Origin: Yaniella flava
GTDB taxonomy: Bacteria > Actinomycetota > Actinomycetes > Actinomycetales > Micrococcaceae
DNA length: 64,000 nucleotides
Direction: 5' to 3'
Assembly: GCF_039529295.1 (NCBI RefSeq)
Contig: NZ_BAAAMN010000009.1
Coordinates: 5,255-69,254 of the forward strand
The position numbers were made by a program, and so were the translations under genes. The notes under the pieces were generated by a model. The model was not told the origin of the DNA. It did not search any database and was given only the letters and a program-made list of their open reading frames with translations. Positions 45,377 to 53,654 of the stretch are shown one piece after another; the stretch's first letter is position 1, and the number at the start of each line of letters is the position of its first letter.

Positions 45377-45600
45377 TTAAGTCTGGATTTCAAACAGGTC
45401 CCCGGGGGGAACACTGAAGTTCTTCGCATAGTCGGGTGAGCGTTGTAAAACGTATGGCACGTCCTCTATTGTTCTTCAACACTGAAAGGTTCACCACGCT
45501 CACATCGACCCGACGGGACAGCTCAGCGAGGCTGATGCCCCGCAACTCCAGCATCTAACGCACCTGAGTCTCTCCGATCGTATCCGTAAGGGACGGGCAG
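45377..45600 (-). pseudogene. XRE-family HTH regulator relic
   Basis: MLELRGISLAELSRRVDVSV followed by NLSVLKNNRGRAIRFTTLTR is a complete Cro/CI-type HTH of the small YozG-like family. The frame breaks in a six-C run (45404-45409, read on the minus strand). Removing one C restores the expected end CSPGDLFEIQT and stop at 45377. A TAG at 45555-45557 just before the ATG separates it from in-frame text DTIGETQVR that looks like its original N-terminus. Two lesions make it a likely pseudogene. Confidence 0.7.
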
Positions 45601-45602
45601 GC

Positions 45603-46109
45603 TTATGCGTTTCGTGCATCGTCCTGTTTCGCCTGATACCAGGCCGCCAAGCCAGCAACCGCACCCATGACGACGCGGGGAAAAGGCACGTTTATACGGC
45701 GTAGGGCATGCTCGATCTTTTCGTCAGCCCAAAAGCCTCCGGCCGTTAATACCGAGACGATCGCTCCCACACCGCCGCCAGTCACAATAAGCGTCGTGGC
45801 TTTGCGGGCCGGAGTTGGCACGACTGACCTCGCCGCGTTTGCCTCGATCTTTTGAGCACCTGGGGCTGATCGCTCAGCACTGGGCAAACGCTCTGTCAGT
45901 TTTGCGCGAACATCAGGTTTTGCTGTGAAACAGACGGCACCAGCAACGCCAACCACGGTTGGTCCCCATACGAGGCTTTTGCGCAGCCAGGTGGGATAGT
46001 TCCGGGCTGGGATAAGGGTCAACGCCCCTGTGATCACTGCCTGGGGCAACGGAGCCGTCAGAATATTTGATGTGTTACTGCCAGCCGCTGGGGTATCGTT
46101 TTGACGCAT
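45603..46109 (-). CDS. Unknown membrane protein
   Basis: 168 residues with three hydrophobic segments (about 22-36, 47-63, 103-125) joined by basic and Ala/Pro-rich loops; the last part reads VVMGAVAGLAAWYQAKQDD. No family recognised. It lies 23 bp after the hydantoinase B gene and may be co-transcribed with it, or may belong to the decaying patch downstream. Confidence 0.55.
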   Translation of the reverse strand: MRQNDTPAAGSNTSNILTAPLPQAVITGALTLIPARNYPTWLRKSLVWGPTVVGVAGAVCFTAKPDVRAKLTERLPSAERSAPGAQKIEANAARSVVPTPARKATTLIVTGGGVGAIVSVLTAGGFWADEKIEHALRRINVPFPRVVMGAVAGLAAWYQAKQDDARNA

Positions 46110-46132
46110 ATTGTCAGCCTAATCCAGTGTTC

Positions 46133-47731
46133 CTACGCGAGAGAAGCCGTACCGTGACCGCCACCACCGGCAGTTTGAATGGTGATCCCTTCACCGGCCT
46201 CGACGTCGAAACGGGTCATCGATTCTCGCGGTTCATCGCCTTCGATTCCATGTCGAGTCACCCCGCCCGACGTGCCGTCGGATCCCCCAGCGAGCCCCCA
46301 GGGCACAGTCGTCACTCTGGCAGTGCCAGCCACCACTTGGGCACGGCCACGGGTCAGTGTCAGCTGGCGAATCAGTCCGTCACCGCCAGAGTATTGGCCG
46401 GCTCCGCCGGTGTCATCGGCAATCCGATATGCTTCGACCCGGAGCGGGTATTCGCGTTCGATGACCTCGCATGGCGTGTTGCGAGTGTTGGTCATATGGG
46501 TGTGGATCGCCGAAGCACCATCCTGATCTGGCATTGCGCCCTGACCTCCACCGTAGGTTTCCACATACGAAAAGTATTGGCCGGTCGCCTCGTCGAAACC
46601 ACCGATCGTCATGATCGACATCGAACCCGATGATGCAGCAGGAACGTGTTCCGGGGCGAACTGGTAGAACGCGCCCAGCAGGGCGTCGACGATACGTTGT
46701 GACGTTTGGATGTTGCCGTTGGATACCGGGGCAGGAAAGCTAGCAGCCACCAGTGAGCCCTTTCGGGTTGCGACATCGATGGGTTCCATCAGCCCCGCGT
46801 TGGACGGTAGTGAGGGGTCCGTAAGCAATTTGATCACGTAGGCTACGCAGCCTTCGGTGACGGCCCAAGAACAGTTCACTGCACCGGCCACCTGGTCATT
46901 GGTTTCGGTAAAATCTACCGTCAGCTGGTCACCAGTAACTTCTACAGTGACTGCGATGGCCACTGGATGCTCGGTGTTGCCATCGTGCTCCAAGTAGTCG
47001 GTGAAACTGCCGAAACCGTCTGGCAACTGTTGAATGGCAGCACGGGTGCGTCGACCAGCGTAATCCACCAGTGCGTTGGCCGAGACGTCAAACCGCTGCG
47101 GGCCCCATTCCTCGAGCAGTTCATGAATGCGGCGCTCGCCCAACCGGTTGGCAGCAACTTGCGCCATGATGTCACCACGTGTCTTATCTGCGGTTCGAAT
47201 GTTGGTCAGCAAGACAGCCAAAAGCTCGTCGCGCAGCTGTCCCGCAGAAAAGAGTTTCACGGGTGGTACCCGGATGCCTTCTTGAAAAATTTCAGTAGCG
47301 TGGGTGGCCATCGATCCCGGCGTGATGCCACCGACGTCGACGTGATGGGCCATATTCGCCACCACCGCGACGATCTCATCCTGCCAAAAGACCGGGGTGA
47401 TGACGCACATGTCCGGTAGATGTGAACCACCGAGGTACGGATTATTGGTGATGAGGACGTCACCGTCGACCAGGTGCTCAATCCCGTACGAAGCCAGCGC
47501 ATTTTTGATCATGGTGGGCATGAGCCCCAGGTGGAGTGGAATGTGCTCTGCCTGAGAGATCAGCATGCCGTCGGGTGCATAGATCCCCGCCGAACAGTCG
47601 CGGCGGTCTTTAATATTTGGTGAGTAACTTGTTTGGATTAGCGCGGTGCCGACTTCTTCGGAGATCGATTCGAGCCGGTTGCGGGCAATTTCTAGTTCGA
47701 CCGGGTTCAGGGCTTCATCGCTCATGAGCAC
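46133..47731 (-). CDS. hyuB: Hydantoinase B/oxoprolinase family protein
   Basis: 532 residues. Seen: N-terminal NPVELEIARNRLESISEEVG and TSYSPNIKDRRDCSAGIYAP, the HIPLHLGLMPTMIKNAL stretch and SHLPDMCVITPVFW near residue 103. The C-terminal GGGGHGTASLA glycine cluster is also present. The family subunit works with HyuA in ATP-dependent opening of hydantoins, 5-oxoproline or related cyclic amides, or in acetone/acetophenone carboxylation. It follows hyuA by 5 bp. Confidence 0.92.
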   Translation of the reverse strand: MLMSDEALNPVELEIARNRLESISEEVGTALIQTSYSPNIKDRRDCSAGIYAPDGMLISQAEHIPLHLGLMPTMIKNALASYGIEHLVDGDVLITNNPYLGGSHLPDMCVITPVFWQDEIVAVVANMAHHVDVGGITPGSMATHATEIFQEGIRVPPVKLFSAGQLRDELLAVLLTNIRTADKTRGDIMAQVAANRLGERRIHELLEEWGPQRFDVSANALVDYAGRRTRAAIQQLPDGFGSFTDYLEHDGNTEHPVAIAVTVEVTGDQLTVDFTETNDQVAGAVNCSWAVTEGCVAYVIKLLTDPSLPSNAGLMEPIDVATRKGSLVAASFPAPVSNGNIQTSQRIVDALLGAFYQFAPEHVPAASSGSMSIMTIGGFDEATGQYFSYVETYGGGQGAMPDQDGASAIHTHMTNTRNTPCEVIEREYPLRVEAYRIADDTGGAGQYSGGDGLIRQLTLTRGRAQVVAGTARVTTVPWGLAGGSDGTSGGVTRHGIEGDEPRESMTRFDVEAGEGITIQTAGGGGHGTASLA

Positions 47732-47736
47732 TCCTG

Positions 47737-49767
47737 TTATGTCGCCTGGTGGATATGAAGGAAATCGTAGGTATCGTTGTGTGCCACCTGGTCGGGGCCA
47801 AGGTAGATCGTTGAGTCAAATTGCTCGATGATCGCGGGACCTTCGACCTTCGTCTGGGCTCCGAAGTCGGTCCGTTGAAAGATCGGTAGGTCTTGCCAGG
47901 CGCCTGCAATATAGACTTCCCGATGACTCGTGGGGCTGACATCGGCATCGATGGATTCCACGGATTCCAGCGCCCCGTGCTCAAGTTCTTGGGTCACGAC
48001 CAACCGTGCCACCACAATTTCCATGACGGCATCGGGGTCTGCGAAACCGTAGTTTTGCTCGTGGGCGTCTTCAAAAATCTCGCGCTGGCGTCCCCAGTCC
48101 TCATCCCAGGCGACTGTGAGTTCGTAGGACTGCCCGATGTATCTTGCATCTACCAGCAGCTCATACTGAGTTTCAGCCTCAGGGTTGTCCAAATCCGAGT
48201 CGGCCTGTGTACGCATCGTTGCGAAGGTGTCGCCAAGTGCGACGAGGGCTTCGGTTGTGGAGACGTCGACGCTGGTGGCGTAGTCGTGCCTGATGGGCGC
48301 ATCGAGCATGCCAACCGCCGAGGCGATTCCCGGCCTGGGCGGAATAATAGCGGAACGCATGTTGAGTTCTTTGGCCAAATCTGCCCCATGGAGAGGCCCT
48401 GCACCACCAAAGGCCATCAGGTCACAGGTGCGCAGGTCCACACCGCGTTCCACTGACACCTTGCGAATTCCACGCGCCATGGTGGCGGTGATGACTCGTA
48501 GGATGCCTTCGGCGGTATCTTCGGCGGACAGTCCAAGTTCCTGACCCCATTCATGCATGGCGTCGCGTGCGGCCGGTACATCTAAACTGAATTCGCCGCC
48601 GAGCAGTTCGTCGCCGAGTCTCCCCAGGACCGCATGCGCATCGGTGACTGTGGGTTCAGTGCCCCCACGTTGGTAGCTGATTGGTCCTGGTTCTGCACCG
48701 GCCGAGTGTGGGCCAACCCGTAATCCGCCGCCGGAATCGAGCCACGCGATGGACCCACCGCCTGCACCAATGGTGTGCACGTCCACCGACGGGAGTTTCA
48801 GAGGTAGGCCTGCGATTTCCGTGGAAAGGGTTTCATCCGGTATGCCGTCACGGATCAAGGCGATGTCTGTCGAAGTGCCCCCAATATCGAATGAAACCAC
48901 CCGGTCCAGGTCCAGGTGAGTAGACCAATTCGCGGCTCCGACCACTCCCCCGGCAAGGCCAGACAATACGGTGCGCGCTGGATGTTCGGCAGCATCCCCG
49001 GGGCTGAGGAGTCCCCCGGAGGATTGCATAATGCGCATGCCAGTCTGCACGCCCGCTTGTGTTAGACCCTGTTCCAATTGTGCGATGTACCCGGCGATTT
49101 TTGGCGCAACATAGGCATTGATCGCTGCGGTCGAGGTCCGCTCGTATTCGCGCATCTCGGCAGAGATATTGGTGGCGGCCACGACGTGCTCAGCGACACC
49201 AGATTGTTGCACGATTTCGGTGACTCGATGTTCGTGTGCAGGATTCGCATAGGCGTTGATTAGCGACACGACAATGGCGTCGAGCTCGAGCGGAGCCAGC
49301 TGTTGGATAGCAACTTCGAGTGCTGTTTCGTCGAGTGCAGTCAGTATCTGGCCGTCGGCATCGATGCGCTCTGTGGCTTCGATAATGGCTTGGCGCGCAA
49401 TGAGTGGTTCTGGTCGGCGCTTATGTTGATCGTAGATGGATGGTCTGGCCTGATGTGCGATGGCCAGCACATCGCGGAATCCTGCGGTGGTGACCATACC
49501 TACCCGGGCACCATCACGGGTGATCACGGTGTTGGTTGCAACAGTACTGCCGTGTACAAAGCGGGTCAGTTCCTGTGGCGATCGTTCAACGCGGGCTAGT
49601 GCTCCTTTGACGCCATCGATGACGGCTTCGTCTGGGGCCGTCGGTGTGGAGGGCAGTTTCCAGACGAACATTTTTCCGCCTGCGCCACGGACGGCGACAT
49701 CGGTGAAGGTACCCCCGGTGTCGACTGCCATGTGGAGCGGATCGCCAGACTGACTCATATGTAGCAC
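47737..49767 (-). CDS. hyuA: Hydantoinase/oxoprolinase family protein, subunit A
   Basis: 676 residues. Seen: the ASKHA ATP-binding start MAVDTGGTFTDVAVRG, RFVHGSTVATNTVITRDGAR near residue 65, VVSFDIGGTSTDIALIRDG near residue 288, and VDLRTCDLMAFGGAGPLHGA near residue 439. This is the ATP-using subunit that pairs with HyuB. Length is normal. The substrate (hydantoin, 5-oxoproline or ketone) cannot be decided. It is the first gene of the pair; ATG at 49767 or the ATG 12 bases later are both possible. Confidence 0.93.
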   Translation of the reverse strand: MLHMSQSGDPLHMAVDTGGTFTDVAVRGAGGKMFVWKLPSTPTAPDEAVIDGVKGALARVERSPQELTRFVHGSTVATNTVITRDGARVGMVTTAGFRDVLAIAHQARPSIYDQHKRRPEPLIARQAIIEATERIDADGQILTALDETALEVAIQQLAPLELDAIVVSLINAYANPAHEHRVTEIVQQSGVAEHVVAATNISAEMREYERTSTAAINAYVAPKIAGYIAQLEQGLTQAGVQTGMRIMQSSGGLLSPGDAAEHPARTVLSGLAGGVVGAANWSTHLDLDRVVSFDIGGTSTDIALIRDGIPDETLSTEIAGLPLKLPSVDVHTIGAGGGSIAWLDSGGGLRVGPHSAGAEPGPISYQRGGTEPTVTDAHAVLGRLGDELLGGEFSLDVPAARDAMHEWGQELGLSAEDTAEGILRVITATMARGIRKVSVERGVDLRTCDLMAFGGAGPLHGADLAKELNMRSAIIPPRPGIASAVGMLDAPIRHDYATSVDVSTTEALVALGDTFATMRTQADSDLDNPEAETQYELLVDARYIGQSYELTVAWDEDWGRQREIFEDAHEQNYGFADPDAVMEIVVARLVVTQELEHGALESVESIDADVSPTSHREVYIAGAWQDLPIFQRTDFGAQTKVEGPAIIEQFDSTIYLGPDQVAHNDTYDFLHIHQAT

Positions 49768-49862
49768 CTCACACCTCTGCGCGGATCGTTATGTTGCTAC
49801 CCACGATCGTAGCGTGGCCTGCATTGCAACAACACGGTGTGTTGTCAGCCTGTTACCTTAAA

Positions 49863-49898
49863 CAAAACATCCGCCAGCAAAAGCTGACGGATGTTTTG
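49863..49898 (-). terminator. Intrinsic terminator of rplM-rpsI
   Basis: CAAAACATCCG / CGGATGTTTTG 11-bp stem plus an inner CAGC/GCTG helix across one mismatch and an AAAA loop, 16 bp beyond the rpsI stop. On the minus strand it ends in a T-rich run (GTTTTGTTT). Confidence 0.88.
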
Positions 49899-49913
49899 AA
49901 AACAGAAAGCGAC

Positions 49914-50411
49914 TTAACGCTTCGAGTATTGTGGCGCCTTGCGGGCCTTCTTGAGACCGGCCTTCTTGCGCTCAACTGCACGAGCGTCGCGAGTGAGGAA
50001 GCCTGCTTTTTTGAGCGGGCCGCGGTTGTTCTCGCGATCGATTTCGTTCAGTGCACGAGCAACGCCCAAGCGAACGGCACCGGCCTGGCCGGATGGTCCA
50101 CCACCGTTGACCAGCGCGATGACGTCGTATGCGCCACCGAGCTCGAGGATAGTGAACGGATCGTTGACTTCTTGCTGGTGCAGTTTGTTCGGGAAATACG
50201 TATCAAGGTCGCGACCGTTGATCTTCCATGATCCGGTACCTGGGATCAGGCGGACACGGGCGATCGCGCGCTTGCGACGACCAACGGCTTGACCCGACTG
50301 GGTCAGCGGTGGGCGTTCGGTAACTTCTTCAGTAGTAGGTGTATTGTCAGATTCCGAGGTGTAGCTGGTCAGCTCCTGGTCCTCAGTGATCTCATTGACG
50401 TTTTCAGTCAT
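49914..50411 (-). CDS. rpsI: 30S ribosomal protein S9
   Basis: 165 residues. The conserved part begins at QAVGRRKRAIARVRLIPGTG near residue 42 and ends with the P-site tail RKAPQYSKR. The N-terminal 40 residues are an acidic Glu/Thr/Ser extension absent from Escherichia coli S9 and common in actinobacteria. It lies 27 bp after rplM. Confidence 0.97.
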   Translation of the reverse strand: MTENVNEITEDQELTSYTSESDNTPTTEEVTERPPLTQSGQAVGRRKRAIARVRLIPGTGSWKINGRDLDTYFPNKLHQQEVNDPFTILELGGAYDVIALVNGGGPSGQAGAVRLGVARALNEIDRENNRGPLKKAGFLTRDARAVERKKAGLKKARKAPQYSKR

Positions 50412-50438
50412 GGGTTCTCCTTGAACTGCAGTGTGACC

Positions 50439-50882
50439 CTACTGGGCAACCTGATCGATAACGAATTCTTTTGGCTGCTGTGCAGCATGTGGGTGATCGG
50501 AACCTTCGTAGACTTTGACCTTCTTGAAGATCTGGTCTGCGAGACGGTTCGATGGCAGCATACCCTTGATTGCCTTCTCGACGGCGCGAACTGGGTTTTT
50601 CTCCAGCAGTTCAGCGTATGAGGTCGAGGTGAGGCCGCCTGGATAACCTGAGTGACGGTAAGCGTGTTTCTTTTCCAGCTTGGCGCCGGTCAATGCAACT
50701 TTTTCTGCATTGAGGATGATCACGTAATCGCCCATGTCCATGTGAGGTGCAAATGTGGGCTTGTGCTTGCCGCGCAGCAGCGTTGCCACCTGGCTGGCAA
50801 GACGTCCCAGCACCACATCTGTGGCGTCAATGACGTGCCATTGACGATCAACGTCGTCTGGCGTTGGTGTAAACGTACGCAC
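50439..50882 (-). CDS. rplM: 50S ribosomal protein L13
   Basis: 147 residues. Seen: WHVIDATDVVLGRLASQVA near the N-terminus, HKPTFAPHMDMGDYVIILNA and GMLPSNRLADQIFKKVKVYE near residue 107, the standard L13 marks. GTG start at 50882. First gene of rplM-rpsI. Confidence 0.97.
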   Translation of the reverse strand: MRTFTPTPDDVDRQWHVIDATDVVLGRLASQVATLLRGKHKPTFAPHMDMGDYVIILNAEKVALTGAKLEKKHAYRHSGYPGGLTSTSYAELLEKNPVRAVEKAIKGMLPSNRLADQIFKKVKVYEGSDHPHAAQQPKEFVIDQVAQ

Positions 50883-51212
50883 TATGTATTAGCCTTCGTA
50901 TGTCGGTGTTCGGCAGCGAGTAAGCGCGTGGTCGTGAGATCCTACAACGCGGTGTCGCTGTTAAGTTGACGGTGCATATCCGGTACACCAGGTGAGGGCT
51001 GGCGTGATGCCGGGTCCGTTCTTCCCGGTGCGGCAATGACCCTTCGACGATGCAACTGCGTCAGGCCCTGCTGCGCTTGCGGTCCGGGAGGACACGCACA
51101 ACAGCTACCCATAATACTACGGAACATGCAGCATCGCAAAACGCTGATCAGTGCTCGCGAATTCGCCTGCCCACCAGCCAGAATGCTTCTGGGCTAGAAT
51201 TAGGTCCGGTTG
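50883..51212. other. Intergenic region between rplM and the LysR gene
   Basis: About 330 bases between two divergent genes. It must hold the strong rplM promoter; TAGGAT on the minus strand near 50937-50942 is a possible -10, but no matching -35 box was found. No gene is supported. Confidence 0.4.
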
Positions 51213-51227
51213 GCATACAGTGTGCCT
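51213..51227. promoter_or_regulatory. Near-perfect palindrome upstream of the LysR gene
   Basis: GGCATACAGTGTGCC, symmetric except for one base pair and the centre, 16 bases before the LysR start and partly next to its ribosome binding site. Such a site suits autoregulation; inference. Confidence 0.4.
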
Positions 51228-51243
51228 GTCAGAAGGATGAATT

Positions 51244-52146
51244 GTGGAACTACGTCAACTCGAGTACTTCATGGCGGTGGCCGAAGAACTCCATTTCGGA
51301 CGAGCGGCTGCTCGTCTTCATATTTCGCAGCCGCCACTGACCGTACATATTAAACGGTTGGAAGAAGAACTGGGGGTATCGCTGTTCGACCGAACCTCCA
51401 GAAGAGTTTCATTGACTCCTGAAGGCAGCCGGTTCGTGGATTTGGTCCGACCCATCTTGCAAGACCTCGATGAAGCCGTCGAAGATATCCGTGAGATCAA
51501 GGCTGGCCGGCGCGGCCGGGTGCGCGTTGGATTCGTCTCGTCGGCGAGCTATGAACTTGTGCCCGCTGGAGTGCGTGACGTCCGATCACAACATCCCGGG
51601 ATTCAACTGGATTTGCAACCTTTGGCGACCGGGGAGCAAATCGAGGCGCTACTAGAAAACCGCCTGGACGTAGGAATCATGCGTGATGCGCCATTACAAG
51701 CCGGTCTAGAATTCACCACGCTGTTGACCGAAGACATGGTCGCTGTGTTGCCGATGAACCATCCGCTAGCGTCCAAGGCTGAAGTCTCACCGGAAGATCT
51801 TATCCAACTGCCTCTGGTGCTCTTTCCCTATCAATCGATGCCGGGCTATGTCACAAATATTATGGAGATCTTCCACCACTTGGGCCACCCGCCGAGAATC
51901 GTCCAGCGCGCTGTCAACCAAGAAAACGTGATGGGGCTCGTCGCCGCGGGCGTTGGTGCCTCGATTCTGCCGGCTTCTTTTTCATCCTTCTCATTCCCGG
52001 GAGTTGTCACGAAGCACATCACCTCGGGGCCCACCACCCGGTTGGAATTGGTGACAGATCAACTTGAGGTGACAGCCAATACCGCGGCGGTGGTTGCGGT
52101 GATCACCGATGCTGCGCAGCGGATCAGTCGCAAGACGAGCTCGTAG
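51244..52146 (+). CDS. LysR family transcriptional regulator
   Basis: 300 residues. N-terminal HTH with ELRQLEYFMAVAEELHFGRA, ARLHISQPPLTVHIKRLEEE and LFDRTSRRVSLTPEG, the classic LysR pattern. The C-terminal half is the periplasmic-binding-like effector domain (RVGFVSSASYELVPAGVRDV). GTG start at 51244 with AGAAGG 6 bases upstream. It is surrounded by ribosomal genes on the other strand and is not next to an obvious target. Its end overlaps the convergent truA end by 23 bp. Confidence 0.93.
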   Translation: MELRQLEYFMAVAEELHFGRAAARLHISQPPLTVHIKRLEEELGVSLFDRTSRRVSLTPEGSRFVDLVRPILQDLDEAVEDIREIKAGRRGRVRVGFVSSASYELVPAGVRDVRSQHPGIQLDLQPLATGEQIEALLENRLDVGIMRDAPLQAGLEFTTLLTEDMVAVLPMNHPLASKAEVSPEDLIQLPLVLFPYQSMPGYVTNIMEIFHHLGHPPRIVQRAVNQENVMGLVAAGVGASILPASFSSFSFPGVVTKHITSGPTTRLELVTDQLEVTANTAAVVAVITDAAQRISRKTSS

Positions 52147-52987
52147 TGGTTCGTCTGGCACGGGTCTCGTCTGCCCTTTGTCCGACTTCGGTATCAGCGG
52201 GATAGTGCACGGTTTCCAGTAGCAACCCGTGTGCTGGGGCAAGGGCCATGTGTGAATCTCGGACAGGATGCGCCAAGCGATCTTGTAACCAGCCTGGGGC
52301 TCGGGACCCGTCCCCCACCATCAACAGTGCCCCGACGAGCGCGCGGACCATGTGATGGCAGAAGGCATCGGCGGTGAGACGCACGATGATCGCGTCTTGT
52401 GCTACCTCGACCGCAAAGGTCTCGAGCTGACGGATGGTGGTGGCACCTGGTCGCGGTTTACAAAATGACCCGAAATCGTGCAGACCCTCCACGCCGTTGG
52501 TTTCGGTGATCATCGCTTCCACGTCGAGGGCTCGGCGATGCGTATAGGTGTAGTGACGAGTCAAAGGGTCTGGGGTTCCGTGAGTTATTCGATACCGGTA
52601 ACTGCGAGACACCGGTGAGAATCGTGCATCGAAGCCTTCTGGGGCGATACGGGCCGTCAGGATCCGAATTGCTCCCGCTTCTCTGGCCAGTACCCCGTTG
52701 AGTTTTGAGACCATGGCCTCTTCGGGGGCACGCTGTGGGGTGTGCCCCGGCAATTTGTGCCATTGGTCTGTGGTGAGGTCAAAGTGGATCACTTGGTGCG
52801 CTGCGTGAACTCCGGCATCAGTTCGTCCGGCCACAGTGGTTCGGATGGGACCGCGAAAGATCGTTTCGAGACCGGTTTCCACCGCTGCTTGCACGCTGGG
52901 CAGGCCGGGTTGTTTGGCCCATCCGCGGTAGGATGTGCCGTCGTAGGCAAGGTCTACTCGGATCCGGTAGGTGCTGTCTTGGGTCAT
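52124..52987 (-). CDS. truA: tRNA pseudouridine(38-40) synthase TruA
   Basis: 287 residues from ATG 52987; an ATG at 53005 would add six residues. It modifies U38-U40 of the anticodon stem-loop. Seen: RVDLAYDGTSYRGWAKQPGL, the catalytic Asp motif VAGRTDAGVHAAHQVIHFDL near residue 53, FDARFSPVSRSYRYRI, and FCHHMVRALVGALLMVGDG. It follows the rpoA-rplQ operon after a terminator, as in mycobacteria. Confidence 0.95.
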   Translation of the reverse strand: MTQDSTYRIRVDLAYDGTSYRGWAKQPGLPSVQAAVETGLETIFRGPIRTTVAGRTDAGVHAAHQVIHFDLTTDQWHKLPGHTPQRAPEEAMVSKLNGVLAREAGAIRILTARIAPEGFDARFSPVSRSYRYRITHGTPDPLTRHYTYTHRRALDVEAMITETNGVEGLHDFGSFCKPRPGATTIRQLETFAVEVAQDAIIVRLTADAFCHHMVRALVGALLMVGDGSRAPGWLQDRLAHPVRDSHMALAPAHGLLLETVHYPADTEVGQRADETRARRTTTSSSCD

Positions 52988-53018
52988 AGATAAGACTTTA
53001 GTCATCAGTGTGCTCTTA

Positions 53019-53060
53019 AATGTTCAAACCCCACACGGTTGAGTGTGGGGTTTGAACATT
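53019..53060. terminator. Long hairpin terminator between rplQ and truA
   Basis: A perfect 18-bp stem (AATGTTCAAACCCCACAC and its complement) with a 6-base loop. It follows rplQ by 15 bp on the minus strand, so it ends the rpsM/rpsK/rpoA/rplQ transcript before truA. The T-run is weak, but the stem is exceptionally long. Confidence 0.85.
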
Positions 53061-53075
53061 ACGCGTGGATGAGAC

Positions 53076-53594
53076 TTATTTGTTGTCCTCGTCAGCCGTT
53101 TCGGCGTCCTCGGCAACTTCTTCGGTCTCTACGTTTTCTTCAGTCGCTTCGACAGGTTCTTCGTCGGATGCGTGCTCAGCTACTGCTTCTGCTTCGCCTA
53201 CGACGGCCTGCTTTGGCGACATCGGTTCCATTACCAGTTCGATGACGGCCATTGGGGCGTTGTCACCGGAACGGTTGCCGATCTTGGTGATGCGGGTGTA
53301 GCCACCTTCACGGTTTGCCATGGCTGGACCGATCACGGTGAACAACTCGTGCACAACAGACTTGTTGGTGCGTGAGTTGCCCGCGATCAGACCCTGCACT
53401 TTACGACGGGCGTTCAGGTCACCTTGTTTTGCGAAAGTGATGAGTCGCTCAGCATATGGCTGAAGGCGCTTTGCCTTGGTCAGCGTGGTCTTGATGGACT
53501 TGTGCTCGAACAGGCTCACGGACAGGTTGGCCAGCATGTGACGCTGGTGTGCCGCTCCGCCGCCCAGGCGCGGTCCTTTTGTTGGGGTTGGCAT
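53076..53594 (-). CDS. rplQ: 50S ribosomal protein L17
   Basis: 172 residues. Residues 1-118 are the L17 fold: MPTPTKGPRLGGGAAHQRHM, LANLSVSLFEHKSIKTTLTK. A Glu/Ala/Thr-rich acidic tail of about 50 residues follows (EEPVEATEENVETEEVAEDA), typical of actinobacterial L17. It lies 60 bp after rpoA. Confidence 0.97.
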   Translation of the reverse strand: MPTPTKGPRLGGGAAHQRHMLANLSVSLFEHKSIKTTLTKAKRLQPYAERLITFAKQGDLNARRKVQGLIAGNSRTNKSVVHELFTVIGPAMANREGGYTRITKIGNRSGDNAPMAVIELVMEPMSPKQAVVGEAEAVAEHASDEEPVEATEENVETEEVAEDAETADEDNK

Positions 53595-53654
53595 GAATTC
53601 TCCTTGTATGATGTCCGGTCCTTAGATGACCGGAATCAGTGGTTCAAATGTGAG

